Assembly (NCBI RefSeq): GCF_012932215.1
Contig: NZ_CP048789.1
Coordinates: 1 to 64,000 of the forward strand
Direction of reading: 5' to 3'
Origin: Roseobacter ponti
GTDB taxonomy: Bacteria; Pseudomonadota; Alphaproteobacteria; Rhodobacterales; Rhodobacteraceae
Length of the DNA stretch: 64,000 bases
Below the pieces are notes generated by a model. The model was not told where the DNA came from. It did no database searches and saw only the letters and a list, made by a program, of their open reading frames with translations. Shown piece by piece: positions 53,063 to 62,783 of this stretch. The stretch's first letter is position 1. The number at the start of each line of letters is the position of its first letter. Made by a program: the position numbers and the translations under genes.

Positions 53063-55816
53063 ATGCATGCGATGAATGACTATTCCTCGGCGATACAACT
53101 GCGCTCAGACCGGTGGAGCGCCCTGCGCGAGGCCACCGGCGCCCTGACGCGCAACCCGACGGCCAAACAGCAGACTGCGCTGCGCAAGAAAACCAACCAG
53201 CTTTTCGACAGCCTCGCGGTGATCGAACCCTACTGGGCATTCCCGGGCATGGCCGCATTCGATCACATGCGCCGTCAGTTCGAGCACAATGCGTTTGAGG
53301 AACTGGCCTTCAGCGTCGGACGCGTCACACGGGCGCTGACCACCGGGGCATACAGACGCCGGCATATCCCTCTCGAACGCGACAGCATCGAAGCAGAAGA
53401 ACTGGACGACGAAGCGCTTCTGTCACCCGAAGCGCGGGCGCTGACCAAACCGTATTTCGAAGTGCTGATTGTCGATAACGTCAATGAGTATCAGGAACGC
53501 TGGCTGCGCAATAACGTCAGCCGGATGCGCCGCCCTGAAGACCCGTTTCTCTATGAAGCGCTGGTTGTGCCGAGCCTTGAAGACGCGCTTGTCGCCGTGC
53601 TCTTTAATCACAACATTCAGGCCATCGTGGTGCGCCCCGGGCTGGTGCTGAAATCACGCATGGACCAGCAGATGGTGCAACGTTTCCTGAACCGCGCCGG
53701 CGACCAGGAAGAAATCGACAATATGCAGCCAGAAGACTATGGCCCGGAGCTCTGCCGTCTGGTGGCCAAAGTACGCCCGGAGCTTGATGCCTATCTGGTC
53801 ACGGAACGGTCGGTGGAGGACATTGCCGGCCTTGATCTCGGGATCTGCCGGCGGGTCTTTTATAACCAGGAAGACTTTATGGAGCTGCACCTGAACATCC
53901 TGCGCGGCGTTCAGGCCCGCAATAAAACGCCGTTTTTCACCGCTCTCGTCGAATATTCCAAACAGCCGACCGGCGTTTTCCACGCCATGCCGATCAGTCG
54001 CGGCAAATCCATCTCGCGCAGCCACTGGATCCAGGACATGGGTGCTTTTTACGGGCCCAACATCTTTCTTGCGGAGACTTCGGCAACATCCGGCGGTCTT
54101 GACAGCCTTCTGGAACCGCACGGTCCCATAAAAGAGGCTCAGGAGCTCGCATCGCGTGCATTCGGCTCTAAACAGACGTTTTTCGCGACCAACGGCACTT
54201 CGACCTGTAACAAGATTGTCGTTCAGGCTCTGGTGCGTCCGGGCGATATCGTGCTGGTGGATCGTGATTGCCACAAGTCACATCACTACGGCATGGTGCT
54301 CGCAGGCGCGCAGGTCTGTTATCTCGACAGCTATCCGCTCAATGAGTACTCAATGTACGGGGCGGTGCCCCTGAAAGAGATCAAGCACCAGCTTCTCAAA
54401 CTGAAAGCTGAGGGTAAGCTTGATAAAGTCCGCATGCTGCTGCTCACCAACTGCACCTTTGACGGTCTGGTTTATAACGTCGAGCGGGTGATGGAAGAGT
54501 GTCTTGCGATCAAGCCCGATCTGATCTTTCTGTGGGACGAAGCATGGTTTGCCTTTGCCAGATTCAACCCGACCTATCGCCAGCGGACGGCTATGACGGC
54601 CGCCAATACGCTGCGTTCCAGGTTCCGGACCGACGCGCATAAGCGTCTCTATGAGGCACAGCAGACCCGTCTGGAAGACGCTGATGATGAAAAGCTGCTG
54701 AACACCCGACTTATCCCGTCACCCCATGCGCGGGTCAGGGCCTATGCCACGCAATCGACGCACAAGACACTGACGTCGCTGCGCCAGGGTTCGATGATCC
54801 ACGTCAACGATCAGGATTTCAAAGGCGAGGTGGAACAGTCCTTCCACGAAGCCTATATGACACACACATCCACGTCTCCAAACTACCAGATCATCGCGAG
54901 CCTTGATGTCGGGCGACGGCAGGTGGAGCTTGAGGGCTATGAGTTTGTGCAGCGCCAGATTGAAGCAGCACTTTCGATGCGGCGCGCGATCATGACCCAC
55001 CCGCTGCTACAGAAATACTTCCGTGTGCTGACGGCGGGCGACATGATCCCCGCCAAATACCGCCAGAGCGGCATCTCAAGTTATTATGATGCTGAACAGG
55101 GCTGGACCGATATGTGGGACAGCTGGGAGCAGGACGATTTCGTGCTCGATGCGACCCGCGTGACGCTTGCGGTTGGTGGCACCGGCTGGGACGGTGATAC
55201 TTTCAAGACCGATATCCTGATGGACAAATACGGCATCCAGATCAACAAGACCTCGCGCAACACGGTCCTTTTCATGACCAACATCGGTACGACGCGCTCC
55301 TCGGTCGCCTATCTGATCGAAGTGCTGGTCGAGATCGCCAAATCGCTGGATGAACGGCTGGATGACGCCAGCCGCATGGAACTCCGGTCGTTTGAACGCC
55401 GGGTCAAAGGTCTGATGGAAGAGTTGCCGCCTTTGCCGGATTTCAGCCGTTTCCATGATGCCTTTCAGGCCTGTTCTGTCACCGGCGAGGGCGATATCCG
55501 TTCCGCGTTCTTCCTCGCGTATGATGAGAACAAATGCGACTACATCGACATTAACGGGCCGCTGAAAGAGGCGCTCGATGCCGGCGAAACCGTTGTTTCC
55601 GCAAGCTTTATCATCCCCTATCCGCCGGGCTTCCCGATTCTGGTGCCCGGCCAGGTGGTCAGCCAGGAGATTCTTGCCTTCATGCTGGCACTCGACGTGT
55701 CAGAAATCCACGGATACCGGCCCGATCTGGGGCTCAGGGTCTTTACCGAAGAAGCCCTTCAGGAGCTTGTCGATGCGCGTGACGCACGGCCGCAAATCGC
55801 TCCTGCAGCAGAATAA
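53063..55816 (+). CDS. Large Orn/Lys/Arg decarboxylase-family protein
   Basis: PLP decarboxylase of the bacterial ornithine/lysine/arginine group, 917 aa, longer than E. coli AdiA or CadA (about 710-755). The first ~300 residues combine an unusual helical part and a wing/receiver-like domain. The PLP domain has FFATNGTSTCNKIVVQALV, DRDCHKSHHYGMVLAG, FLWDEAWFAF and the PLP lysine in YATQSTHKTLTSLRQGSM. The C-terminal domain contains SFIIPYPPGFPILVPGQVV, typical of the family. GGAG is eight bases before the ATG. Which amino acid it decarboxylates cannot be told. Confidence 0.88.
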   Translation: MHAMNDYSSAIQLRSDRWSALREATGALTRNPTAKQQTALRKKTNQLFDSLAVIEPYWAFPGMAAFDHMRRQFEHNAFEELAFSVGRVTRALTTGAYRRRHIPLERDSIEAEELDDEALLSPEARALTKPYFEVLIVDNVNEYQERWLRNNVSRMRRPEDPFLYEALVVPSLEDALVAVLFNHNIQAIVVRPGLVLKSRMDQQMVQRFLNRAGDQEEIDNMQPEDYGPELCRLVAKVRPELDAYLVTERSVEDIAGLDLGICRRVFYNQEDFMELHLNILRGVQARNKTPFFTALVEYSKQPTGVFHAMPISRGKSISRSHWIQDMGAFYGPNIFLAETSATSGGLDSLLEPHGPIKEAQELASRAFGSKQTFFATNGTSTCNKIVVQALVRPGDIVLVDRDCHKSHHYGMVLAGAQVCYLDSYPLNEYSMYGAVPLKEIKHQLLKLKAEGKLDKVRMLLLTNCTFDGLVYNVERVMEECLAIKPDLIFLWDEAWFAFARFNPTYRQRTAMTAANTLRSRFRTDAHKRLYEAQQTRLEDADDEKLLNTRLIPSPHARVRAYATQSTHKTLTSLRQGSMIHVNDQDFKGEVEQSFHEAYMTHTSTSPNYQIIASLDVGRRQVELEGYEFVQRQIEAALSMRRAIMTHPLLQKYFRVLTAGDMIPAKYRQSGISSYYDAEQGWTDMWDSWEQDDFVLDATRVTLAVGGTGWDGDTFKTDILMDKYGIQINKTSRNTVLFMTNIGTTRSSVAYLIEVLVEIAKSLDERLDDASRMELRSFERRVKGLMEELPPLPDFSRFHDAFQACSVTGEGDIRSAFFLAYDENKCDYIDINGPLKEALDAGETVVSASFIIPYPPGFPILVPGQVVSQEILAFMLALDVSEIHGYRPDLGLRVFTEEALQELVDARDARPQIAPAAE

Positions 55817-55841
55817 AAACCAACAGAGAGGACAGAAGTAC

Positions 55842-57302
55842 ATGTCGACCACGGTTCTGAAAAACATCTCGGAAATCCGCCGGTATTTTCACCGCAACGA
55901 AGACCCGGTCTATTTTGTCTCTGCGACCAACTTCAACCTGCTCGGCATCGACGAGTGGGTGAAGAACTTCAAGTATATCAATTACATAGATTGTTATGAC
56001 GGGCGTCATCCTAACGTCTTCTGCCCTTCCGAGCAGCCACATGCGGAGTTCCAGTCCATTGAGGACATCAACAACTATCTGCTGCAGCACAAAGAGGTGA
56101 TCGATTTCATCAAGCGGCGCGGTGGCAAGCCCAAGTTTGTGTTCCTGATGTTTGACGAGGAAACCGAGCGGCTGGCAAAGGAACTGGGCGGTACCGTATG
56201 GTTCCCGAAGGCTAAGCTGCGCACGTCGATGGACAACAAAATCGAGACCGTGCGGATTGGCAACAAGGCTGGCGTGCCCTCCGTGCCAAACGTGCTGGCA
56301 GAGGTAAAATCCTACGAGGATCTGCGCAAAACCTGCGAAAAAGCCGGGATCGGGCACGATCTGGTGCTTCAGTCAGCCTTTGGCGACAGTGGTCACACCA
56401 CGTTCTTTATCAAATCCGAAGCTGATTTCCGCCGCCATGAGCATGAGATCATCGGTGAGGGTGAGATCAAGATCATGAAGCGCATCGACTGTCGCGGCTC
56501 GGCCATCGAGGCCTGCGCGACGTCCGAGGGCACGATCGTTGGTCCGCTGATGACCGAGCTCGTCGGGTTCAAGGAACTTACGCCCTATCGCGGCGGCTGG
56601 TGCGGCAACGAGATCCTCTCAACCGCTTTCCCGCCCAAGGTGCGTGAAAAAGCCCGCGATCTGACCTTCAAATTCGGTGAGCAGCTGCGCAAAGAGGGCT
56701 ATCGCGGATATTTCGAGCTCGATTTCCTGATCGACAAGAAAACCGGCGATCTCTGGCTCGGAGAGCTTAACCCACGCATCACCGGCGCCTCGTCGATGAC
56801 GAACCACGCGGCATTTGCCCATGCGGATGCGCCGCTCTTTCTGTTCCACCTGCTCGAATTCTCGAAAAAGAAATTCAAACTGGATGTGGATGAGCTTAAC
56901 GCCCGCTGGGCCGACAGCGAGAACATCGACAGCTGGTCGCAGATGGTCATTAAACACACCGATGACACGGTGGATATCTGTACGGCGTCTCCGGAGACCG
57001 GCATCTACAAGATGCTGGAGGACGGGCGGGTGGTCTATGACCGCTTCGACTATCACCGACGTGCCGTCGAGAGCGAGAACGAAGCTTTCTTCCTGCGCAT
57101 TCTCGGTCCGGGCGATTACCGCTATGAGGGTGCCGATATCGGCATTCTTGTGACCCGCGGCCGGTCCATGACCAAGAGTTTCCAGTTGAATGACCGGGCG
57201 AAAAAGTGGATCCACGGCATCAAGCAAAGCGTGGCCGCCAAGCCGCTGCCCGTGGCCGAAGCCGGCCCCGCGCTGGCCGATCCCGCGTTCAAGATCCTCT
57301 GA
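55842..57302 (+). CDS. ATP-grasp ligase (often labelled biotin carboxylase)
   Basis: 486-aa ATP-grasp protein. The N-terminal ~130 residues form a pre-ATP-grasp domain (ISEIRRYFHRNEDPVYFVS). The ATP-grasp core includes GHDLVLQSAFGDSGHTTFF as flexible loop and the metal-binding ELDFLIDKKTGDLWLGELNPRITG. It lacks the other parts of a carboxylase and no biotin-carrier gene is near, so an amide- or carboxylate-amine-ligase role is more likely. It lies 25 bp after the decarboxylase and 23 bp before the C45 gene. Confidence 0.85.
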   Translation: MSTTVLKNISEIRRYFHRNEDPVYFVSATNFNLLGIDEWVKNFKYINYIDCYDGRHPNVFCPSEQPHAEFQSIEDINNYLLQHKEVIDFIKRRGGKPKFVFLMFDEETERLAKELGGTVWFPKAKLRTSMDNKIETVRIGNKAGVPSVPNVLAEVKSYEDLRKTCEKAGIGHDLVLQSAFGDSGHTTFFIKSEADFRRHEHEIIGEGEIKIMKRIDCRGSAIEACATSEGTIVGPLMTELVGFKELTPYRGGWCGNEILSTAFPPKVREKARDLTFKFGEQLRKEGYRGYFELDFLIDKKTGDLWLGELNPRITGASSMTNHAAFAHADAPLFLFHLLEFSKKKFKLDVDELNARWADSENIDSWSQMVIKHTDDTVDICTASPETGIYKMLEDGRVVYDRFDYHRRAVESENEAFFLRILGPGDYRYEGADIGILVTRGRSMTKSFQLNDRAKKWIHGIKQSVAAKPLPVAEAGPALADPAFKIL

Positions 57303-57325
57303 GCGGAAAGGAACCTGCACCCACA

Positions 57326-58297
57326 ATGTTATGGCGTGCGATGACAGAAGATTTGCCCGGGCCGAAATGGTCCGGGCTTTTCGCCGAATACTGGCCTGAT
57401 TACAAACGCTGGTGGCTCAAAGAGGGCGAGAGCACACGTCCGACGTATGCGCAGTGTCGCCGTGCGATGAAAGAGCATATGCCGGAGCTCATCCCGCTTT
57501 ATGACGAGCTGTGCGAGCTTGCCGGTGGTGGCGATCTGGCTGCTCGGTTCCTGTCGTTCTACTGCCCACCGCCGTATCTGGCGGGCTGCAGCCAGGCGAT
57601 CTGGACCGGTCGCGAGCCCGTAATGGTGCGCAATTACGACTACAACCCCAATGCTTTTGACAGCCTGGTACTGCACACGAAATGGCAGGGCAGGCAGGTC
57701 ATGGGGACCTCGGACGGCCTCTGGGGCATGGTCGACGGCATGAATGACGCAGGGTTGGCGATTTCGCTGACCTTCGGCGGGCGTCGGATCGTCGGTGATG
57801 GCTTTGGTGTGCCGCTCATTCTGCGCTATGTGCTGCAGACCTGTGAGACCGCGGAAGAAGCAGGCAGAGTGCTGGCCCGCGTGCCGACCCATATGAGCTA
57901 TAACGTCACCGTTCTGGACAAAAAGCGCCAGTACCTGACAGCGATGATGGCACCTGACCGGCCTGCAGTGATTACCCATGCCGCGGTTGCGACGAACCAT
58001 CAGGAAAACGTGGAATGGGTCAGCCATGCGCGGTTCACCGCCACGGTCGAGCGCGAGCGGTTTTTGTTACAGCGGCTGACCCTGCACCGCGACCCTGAGG
58101 ACAAGTTCATCGGGGCCTTTCTCAAACCGCCACTTTATTCCACGGCCTTTAACGCCGGTTTCGGCACGCTATACACCGCCGTCTATCGCCCGCGCCTGAA
58201 ACAGATGGAACTGCGCTGGCCCGGAAGTGTCTGGCCGCTGTCCATGAAGCAGTTCGAAGAGGGCATGCGCCGCATTCAGATCCCCGGTGCTGCCTGA
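57326..58297 (+). CDS. C45-family Ntn hydrolase / acyltransferase
   Basis: 323-aa member of the family that includes isopenicillin N acyltransferase and linear-amide hydrolases. The likely autoproteolytic nucleophile is the Cys in LAGCSQAIWTGREP (about residue 89), followed by VMVRNYDYNPNAFD and LWGMVDGMNDAGLAISLTFGG. Relatives cleave or form amide bonds. ATG 57326 is 13 bases from AAGGA; ATG 57341 (MTEDLPG) is an alternative. Its link to an ATP-grasp ligase suggests a make/break pair for one amide. Confidence 0.87.
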   Translation: MLWRAMTEDLPGPKWSGLFAEYWPDYKRWWLKEGESTRPTYAQCRRAMKEHMPELIPLYDELCELAGGGDLAARFLSFYCPPPYLAGCSQAIWTGREPVMVRNYDYNPNAFDSLVLHTKWQGRQVMGTSDGLWGMVDGMNDAGLAISLTFGGRRIVGDGFGVPLILRYVLQTCETAEEAGRVLARVPTHMSYNVTVLDKKRQYLTAMMAPDRPAVITHAAVATNHQENVEWVSHARFTATVERERFLLQRLTLHRDPEDKFIGAFLKPPLYSTAFNAGFGTLYTAVYRPRLKQMELRWPGSVWPLSMKQFEEGMRRIQIPGAA

Positions 58298-58419
58298 AAC
58301 GATTGCGCAGGCCGGAAATTATGCATTAAAATGACGACCTGACGTGACGCCAGGGGGTTGCCAAAGCGGCCTCGTTCCCAAAGATTACGCACATAACAAA
58401 AACCCACGGGGAGATACCA

Positions 58420-60000
58420 ATGAGACTGACAACCACCGTTCTTACGGCGGCGATGCTGCTGTCTTCGACAACGCTCGCAAGCGCCGAAACCCTGCGTTGG
58501 GCACGCGCCGGTGACGCGCTGACCCTTGACCCGCATGCCCAGAATGAGGGGCCCACGCATACCGTGCGCCACCAGATATATGAGCCGCTGATCATCCGCG
58601 ACGTCACAGGCGCCTTTGAGCCTGCGCTGGCAACCGAATGGGCGCCGTCCGAAGCCGATCCCAACGTCTGGGTTTTCACCCTGCGTGAAGGGGTGAAATT
58701 CCACGACGGCGCTGATTTCACCGCCGAAGACGTGGTGTTCAGCTTTGAGCGTGCCAAGCAGCCCAACTCCGACATGAAAGAGCTGATCGGATCAATCACC
58801 GAAGTACGGGCCGTAGATGATTACACCATCGAAATGGTCACCGACGGGCCGAACCCGATCCTGCCCAGCAACCTCACCAACCTCTTCATCATGGACAAGG
58901 GCTGGACCGAGGCGAATGACACCGTCAATGTACAGGATTTCGAGGGGGGCGAGCTGACATTTGCCACCACGAACACCAACGGCACCGGGCCGTATGTGCT
59001 GCAAAGCCGCGAGGCTGACGTGCGTACCGTGATGACCCGCAATGATGACTACTGGGGGATCGATCAGTTCCCCATGCAGGTCACCGAGATCATCTATACC
59101 CCGATTCAGAACGCCGCGACCCGGGTTGCAGCACTGCTGTCGGGCGAGGTTGATTTCCTTCAGGACATGCCGGTGCAGGACCTTGACCGCGTCAACAGCG
59201 CCGATGGCCTGTCAGTCAAAAAAGCACCTCAGAACCGGGTGATCTTTTTCGGCATGAACCAGGGCGCAGACGATATCGAGGCTGACAACGTCGATGGTAA
59301 AAACCCGCTGGCGGATGTGCGCGTACGCAAAGCGATGTCGATGGCCATTAACCGCGATGCGATCCAGCAGGTCGTGATGCGCGGCCAGTCAGAGCCTGCG
59401 GGCATGATCGCACCGCCCTTCGTGAACGGCTGGAATTCCGAGATGGACAGCTCGTCGGTCACCGATCTCGATCAGGCAAAATCACTGATGGCCGAGGCCG
59501 GATACGGCGATGGTTTCTCGCTGCAGCTTGACTGCCCGAACGACCGCTACATCAACGATGAGGCGATCTGTCAGGCCGCCGTTGGCATGCTCGCGCAGAT
59601 CGGTGTGACGGTGAACCTCGATGCCAAACCCAAGGCACAGCACTTCCCGCTCATCACTGACGGCAAGACCGATTTCTACATGCTGGGCTGGGGTGTTCCG
59701 ACCTACGATTCCGAATACATCTTCAACTTTCTGGTACATGGCCGGGAATCGGATATCGGAACCTGGAACGGCACCGGTTTTGACGACGACGATCTGGACG
59801 CCAAGATCAGGTCGCTGGCCTCTAATACCGATCTCGCAGCGCGGGATGCCGCCATCGCGGAGATCTGGTCCGTGGTTCAGGATCAGCAGCTCTACATCCC
59901 GATCCACCACCAGGTGCTGAACTGGGGCATGGCCGACAAGGTCGGTATCGAGGTTGATCCCGAAGACCAGCCCAAGGTGAAATACTTCACGATCAACTGA
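58420..60000 (+). CDS. Family-5 solute-binding protein 1
   Basis: Periplasmic peptide-type binding protein, 526 aa, with a clear signal peptide ending in TLASA-ETLRW. Family blocks are FEPALATEWAPSEADPNVWVFTLREGVKFHDG and VRVRKAMSMAINRDAIQQ. A close paralogue is 157 bp downstream, with hairpins between. It follows the C45 gene at 122 bp and is presumably the main receptor for the permeases at 61803-63739. Confidence 0.93.
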   Translation: MRLTTTVLTAAMLLSSTTLASAETLRWARAGDALTLDPHAQNEGPTHTVRHQIYEPLIIRDVTGAFEPALATEWAPSEADPNVWVFTLREGVKFHDGADFTAEDVVFSFERAKQPNSDMKELIGSITEVRAVDDYTIEMVTDGPNPILPSNLTNLFIMDKGWTEANDTVNVQDFEGGELTFATTNTNGTGPYVLQSREADVRTVMTRNDDYWGIDQFPMQVTEIIYTPIQNAATRVAALLSGEVDFLQDMPVQDLDRVNSADGLSVKKAPQNRVIFFGMNQGADDIEADNVDGKNPLADVRVRKAMSMAINRDAIQQVVMRGQSEPAGMIAPPFVNGWNSEMDSSSVTDLDQAKSLMAEAGYGDGFSLQLDCPNDRYINDEAICQAAVGMLAQIGVTVNLDAKPKAQHFPLITDGKTDFYMLGWGVPTYDSEYIFNFLVHGRESDIGTWNGTGFDDDDLDAKIRSLASNTDLAARDAAIAEIWSVVQDQQLYIPIHHQVLNWGMADKVGIEVDPEDQPKVKYFTIN

Positions 60001-60020
60001 TCGCGACTTCCTGAACATGG

Positions 60021-60120
60021 GCTGCGCGGCGAAAGATTCCGTCGCGCAGCCGTTCCAACAGGCGCCAAAGACCGGGAAACCCGGTCTTTCCGGGCATGTA
60101 ATGCGCCCCGTCAGGGGCGC
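60021..60120 (+). other. Three hairpins between the tandem binding proteins
   Basis: GCTGCGCG/CGCGCAGC (60021-60028 with 60043-60050), AAAGACCGGG-AAA-CCCGGTCTTT (60067-60089, perfect) and GCGCCCC-GTCA-GGGGCGC (60103-60120). They could terminate part of the transcripts or stabilise the upstream mRNA, so that binding protein 1 exceeds the rest. Confidence 0.6.
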
Positions 60121-60157
60121 GCCGCCGGATTAACGTCACCGCGGAAAAGGACCGATC

Positions 60158-61723
60158 ATGCGCTTACCCCTGCTCATCGCTGCAGCCACGCTGGCATTCG
60201 CCGGACAGGCTGCTGCCCGGGAGTTTTCCTGGGCCGCGACCACCGATCCTCAGACTATGGACCCGCATGCCGTGAATTCCGCGCCGGTCCTGGGATTTCT
60301 TAACAACGTCTATGAAGGTCTCGTGCGGCGTGGCAGGGACATGCGCATTGAACCCGCGCTTGCAACCTCCTGGGAACCGATCGGCGCGGGCGAGGGATGG
60401 CGTTTCATCCTCCGGCGTGACGTGACATTCCACGATGGCAGCCCGTTTGATGCCACCGATGTCGTCTTTTCGTACAATCGCGCCTCAGGCGAGGCCGCCG
60501 ATACACGCAGCTGGTTTGCGCCGGTAAGCGAAGTGATCCGCGTCGATGATTACACTGTCGATATCATGACCAGCGCGCCCAACCCGATCTTCCCGGACAG
60601 CATCGCCAACTGGATGATCATGGACAGCGACTGGGCTGACGCCAACAACTCCACCGCTCCGGACAAAGAGCGCGGCACCTTCGCCTCTCTCAATACCAAC
60701 GGCACCGGGCCGTTCCGCGTCACGCTGCGTGAGCCTGGTCTGCGCACCGTTCTTGAGCCTTTCGATGGCTGGTGGGACAGCCGCGAGCACAACCTGACAC
60801 GCGCGGAGTTCACCCCCATTCAGAACCCGGCGACAGCGGTTGCGGCGCTGCTGTCGGGCGACATCAGTTTTATCAACCCTGTGCCGGTACAGGATGCTGC
60901 CCGTCTCGCCGCCAATCCGGATGTGAATGTGATCCGCGGCACCGAAGCGCGGGTCATCATGCTGGGTTTTGCGCATGCCGCACCCGTACTGAAGTACTCT
61001 GACGATGTCACGGATGCGAACCCCTTTGCCGATGCCAGGGTGCGCGAGGCCGTGGCCCGGTCAATCAGCGTGAACGCCATTCTTGAAACGACCATGCGTG
61101 GCAGTGCCGAAGCCGCAGGGCAGCTCGTCAGCCCGGCCATGCGCGGCTACAGCCGCACGCTCGACGACCGCCCCGGGTATGACCCCGACAGGGCACGCGC
61201 TCTGCTGGCCGATGCCGGATATCCGGACGGTTTTTCCTTTGGCTTCAGGTGCCCGAATGACCGGTATCTCAATGACGAAGCGGTTTGTCAGGCGATCACG
61301 GCAATGCTGGCCAAAACCGGTCTGCGGGCCGGTCTTGATGCCATGCCGGTTCAGAATTACTGGCCGGAACTCAGGGCCGGAAATTTCGATATGTACCTTC
61401 TGGGCTGGTCGCCCGGCACATTTGACGCCGAACATCCGCTGCGCTTTCTGGTGGCCACTCCTGATGATGACAAAAAGCTTGGCTCGTGGAACTTCGGCGG
61501 TTTTTCCAATACAGAAGTGGACACCCTGCTGCCGCTGATCCGCTCCGAGCTTGATGAAACCAGACGCCAGGCGATGCTGGATGTATCTGCGGGCGTCGTG
61601 CGCAGTGAAACCGCCTATATACCGCTTTATGTGCAGCCGCTGATATGGGGCGTCGCACGCAACATCGACCTGACCCAGCGGCCGGATGATTTCTTTATGC
61701 TGCGGTGGGTGACGGTCAACTGA
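60158..61723 (+). CDS. Family-5 solute-binding protein 2
   Basis: 521-aa paralogue of the preceding gene with signal peptide MRLPLLIAAATLAFAGQAAA-RE. Shared blocks include TDPQTMDPHA, NTNGTGPF, EFTPIQNPATAVAALLSGD and CPNDRYLNDEAVCQAITAML, nearly matching CPNDRYINDEAICQAAVGML of protein 1. The pair probably arose by duplication and may have different ligand ranges. GGAAAAGGA lies before the ATG. Confidence 0.92.
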   Translation: MRLPLLIAAATLAFAGQAAAREFSWAATTDPQTMDPHAVNSAPVLGFLNNVYEGLVRRGRDMRIEPALATSWEPIGAGEGWRFILRRDVTFHDGSPFDATDVVFSYNRASGEAADTRSWFAPVSEVIRVDDYTVDIMTSAPNPIFPDSIANWMIMDSDWADANNSTAPDKERGTFASLNTNGTGPFRVTLREPGLRTVLEPFDGWWDSREHNLTRAEFTPIQNPATAVAALLSGDISFINPVPVQDAARLAANPDVNVIRGTEARVIMLGFAHAAPVLKYSDDVTDANPFADARVREAVARSISVNAILETTMRGSAEAAGQLVSPAMRGYSRTLDDRPGYDPDRARALLADAGYPDGFSFGFRCPNDRYLNDEAVCQAITAMLAKTGLRAGLDAMPVQNYWPELRAGNFDMYLLGWSPGTFDAEHPLRFLVATPDDDKKLGSWNFGGFSNTEVDTLLPLIRSELDETRRQAMLDVSAGVVRSETAYIPLYVQPLIWGVARNIDLTQRPDDFFMLRWVTVN

Positions 61724-61802
61724 TGCAAAATCCCGCGTACCCGAACTTATATCTGAACGCCGCACTGCCCCGCCGCACCTTTCACACAACAGGAGACTGC
61801 CT

Positions 61803-62783
61803 GTGCTAGCCTATGTGATACAGCGTGTTTTTCAGTCGGCCATCGTGCTGCTTGTGGTCGGTCTTGTCGCTTTTTCGATGTTCCGCTTTGTCGGTGACCC
61901 TGTTGACAACATGCTGGGTCAGGAACGCACCCAGGCCGATATCGAACGCCTGCGCACAACGCTGGGCCTCGATCAGCCGTTTCCGGTGCAGTATTATAAA
62001 TTTCTCACCAACGCAGCCCAGGGTAATTTCGGCGTCAGCTACCGCCAGGGCCGGCCGGTGTCGGATATTCTGATGGAGCGCGCGCCAGCGACACTTGAAC
62101 TGGCGGCGGTGTCGGGCTTTCTGGCGATCACCATCGGCATTGGTCTGGGTGTTTTCACGGCCATCCGGCGCAACGGATTTGCCGCCAATGCTATTATGTC
62201 GATCTCGCTCATCGGGGTCTCGTTACCCACTTTTCTGATCGGAATCCTGCTGATCTATCTTTTTTCGGTCGAGCTTGGCTGGCTGCCCAGTTTCGGGCGC
62301 GGTGAAACTGTCGATATCGGCGGGTGGAGCACTGGTTTTCTGACCCAAAGCGGGTTGCAGGCGCTCATTCTGCCCTCAATCACACTTGGGCTTTATCAGA
62401 TGACGCTGATCATGCGGCTGGTGCGCTCGGAGATGCTTGAGGTGCTGCGCCAGGATTACATCCGTTTCGCCCGGGCGCGCGGGCTGCGCGAGCGTGCGGT
62501 CAATTTCCGCCACGCGCTGAAAAATACGCTGGTGCCAGTGATCACCGTGACGGGTCTTCAACTGGGATCGATCATCGCCTTTGCGATCATCACCGAAACG
62601 GTCTTTCAGTGGCCGGGGGTGGGACTGCTCTTTATCAATGCGATTCAGTTCGTCGATATTCCCGTGATGGCCGCCTATCTGATGCTCATTTCGGTGATGT
62701 TCGTGGGCATTAACCTGATCGTAGACCTGCTTTACTTTGCGATTGACCCGCGTCTGCGGGCTGACAGAACGGCGGCACACTGA
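61803..62783 (+). CDS. Peptide-type ABC permease 1
   Basis: 326-aa DppB-type permease starting with GTG (MLAYVIQRVFQSAIVLLVVG), AGGAGA eight bases upstream. Six helices and the loop FARARGLRERAVNFRHALKNTLVPV, ending IDPRLRADRTAAH. The stop overlaps the ATG of the second permease as TGATG. Confidence 0.93.
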   Translation: MLAYVIQRVFQSAIVLLVVGLVAFSMFRFVGDPVDNMLGQERTQADIERLRTTLGLDQPFPVQYYKFLTNAAQGNFGVSYRQGRPVSDILMERAPATLELAAVSGFLAITIGIGLGVFTAIRRNGFAANAIMSISLIGVSLPTFLIGILLIYLFSVELGWLPSFGRGETVDIGGWSTGFLTQSGLQALILPSITLGLYQMTLIMRLVRSEMLEVLRQDYIRFARARGLRERAVNFRHALKNTLVPVITVTGLQLGSIIAFAIITETVFQWPGVGLLFINAIQFVDIPVMAAYLMLISVMFVGINLIVDLLYFAIDPRLRADRTAAH

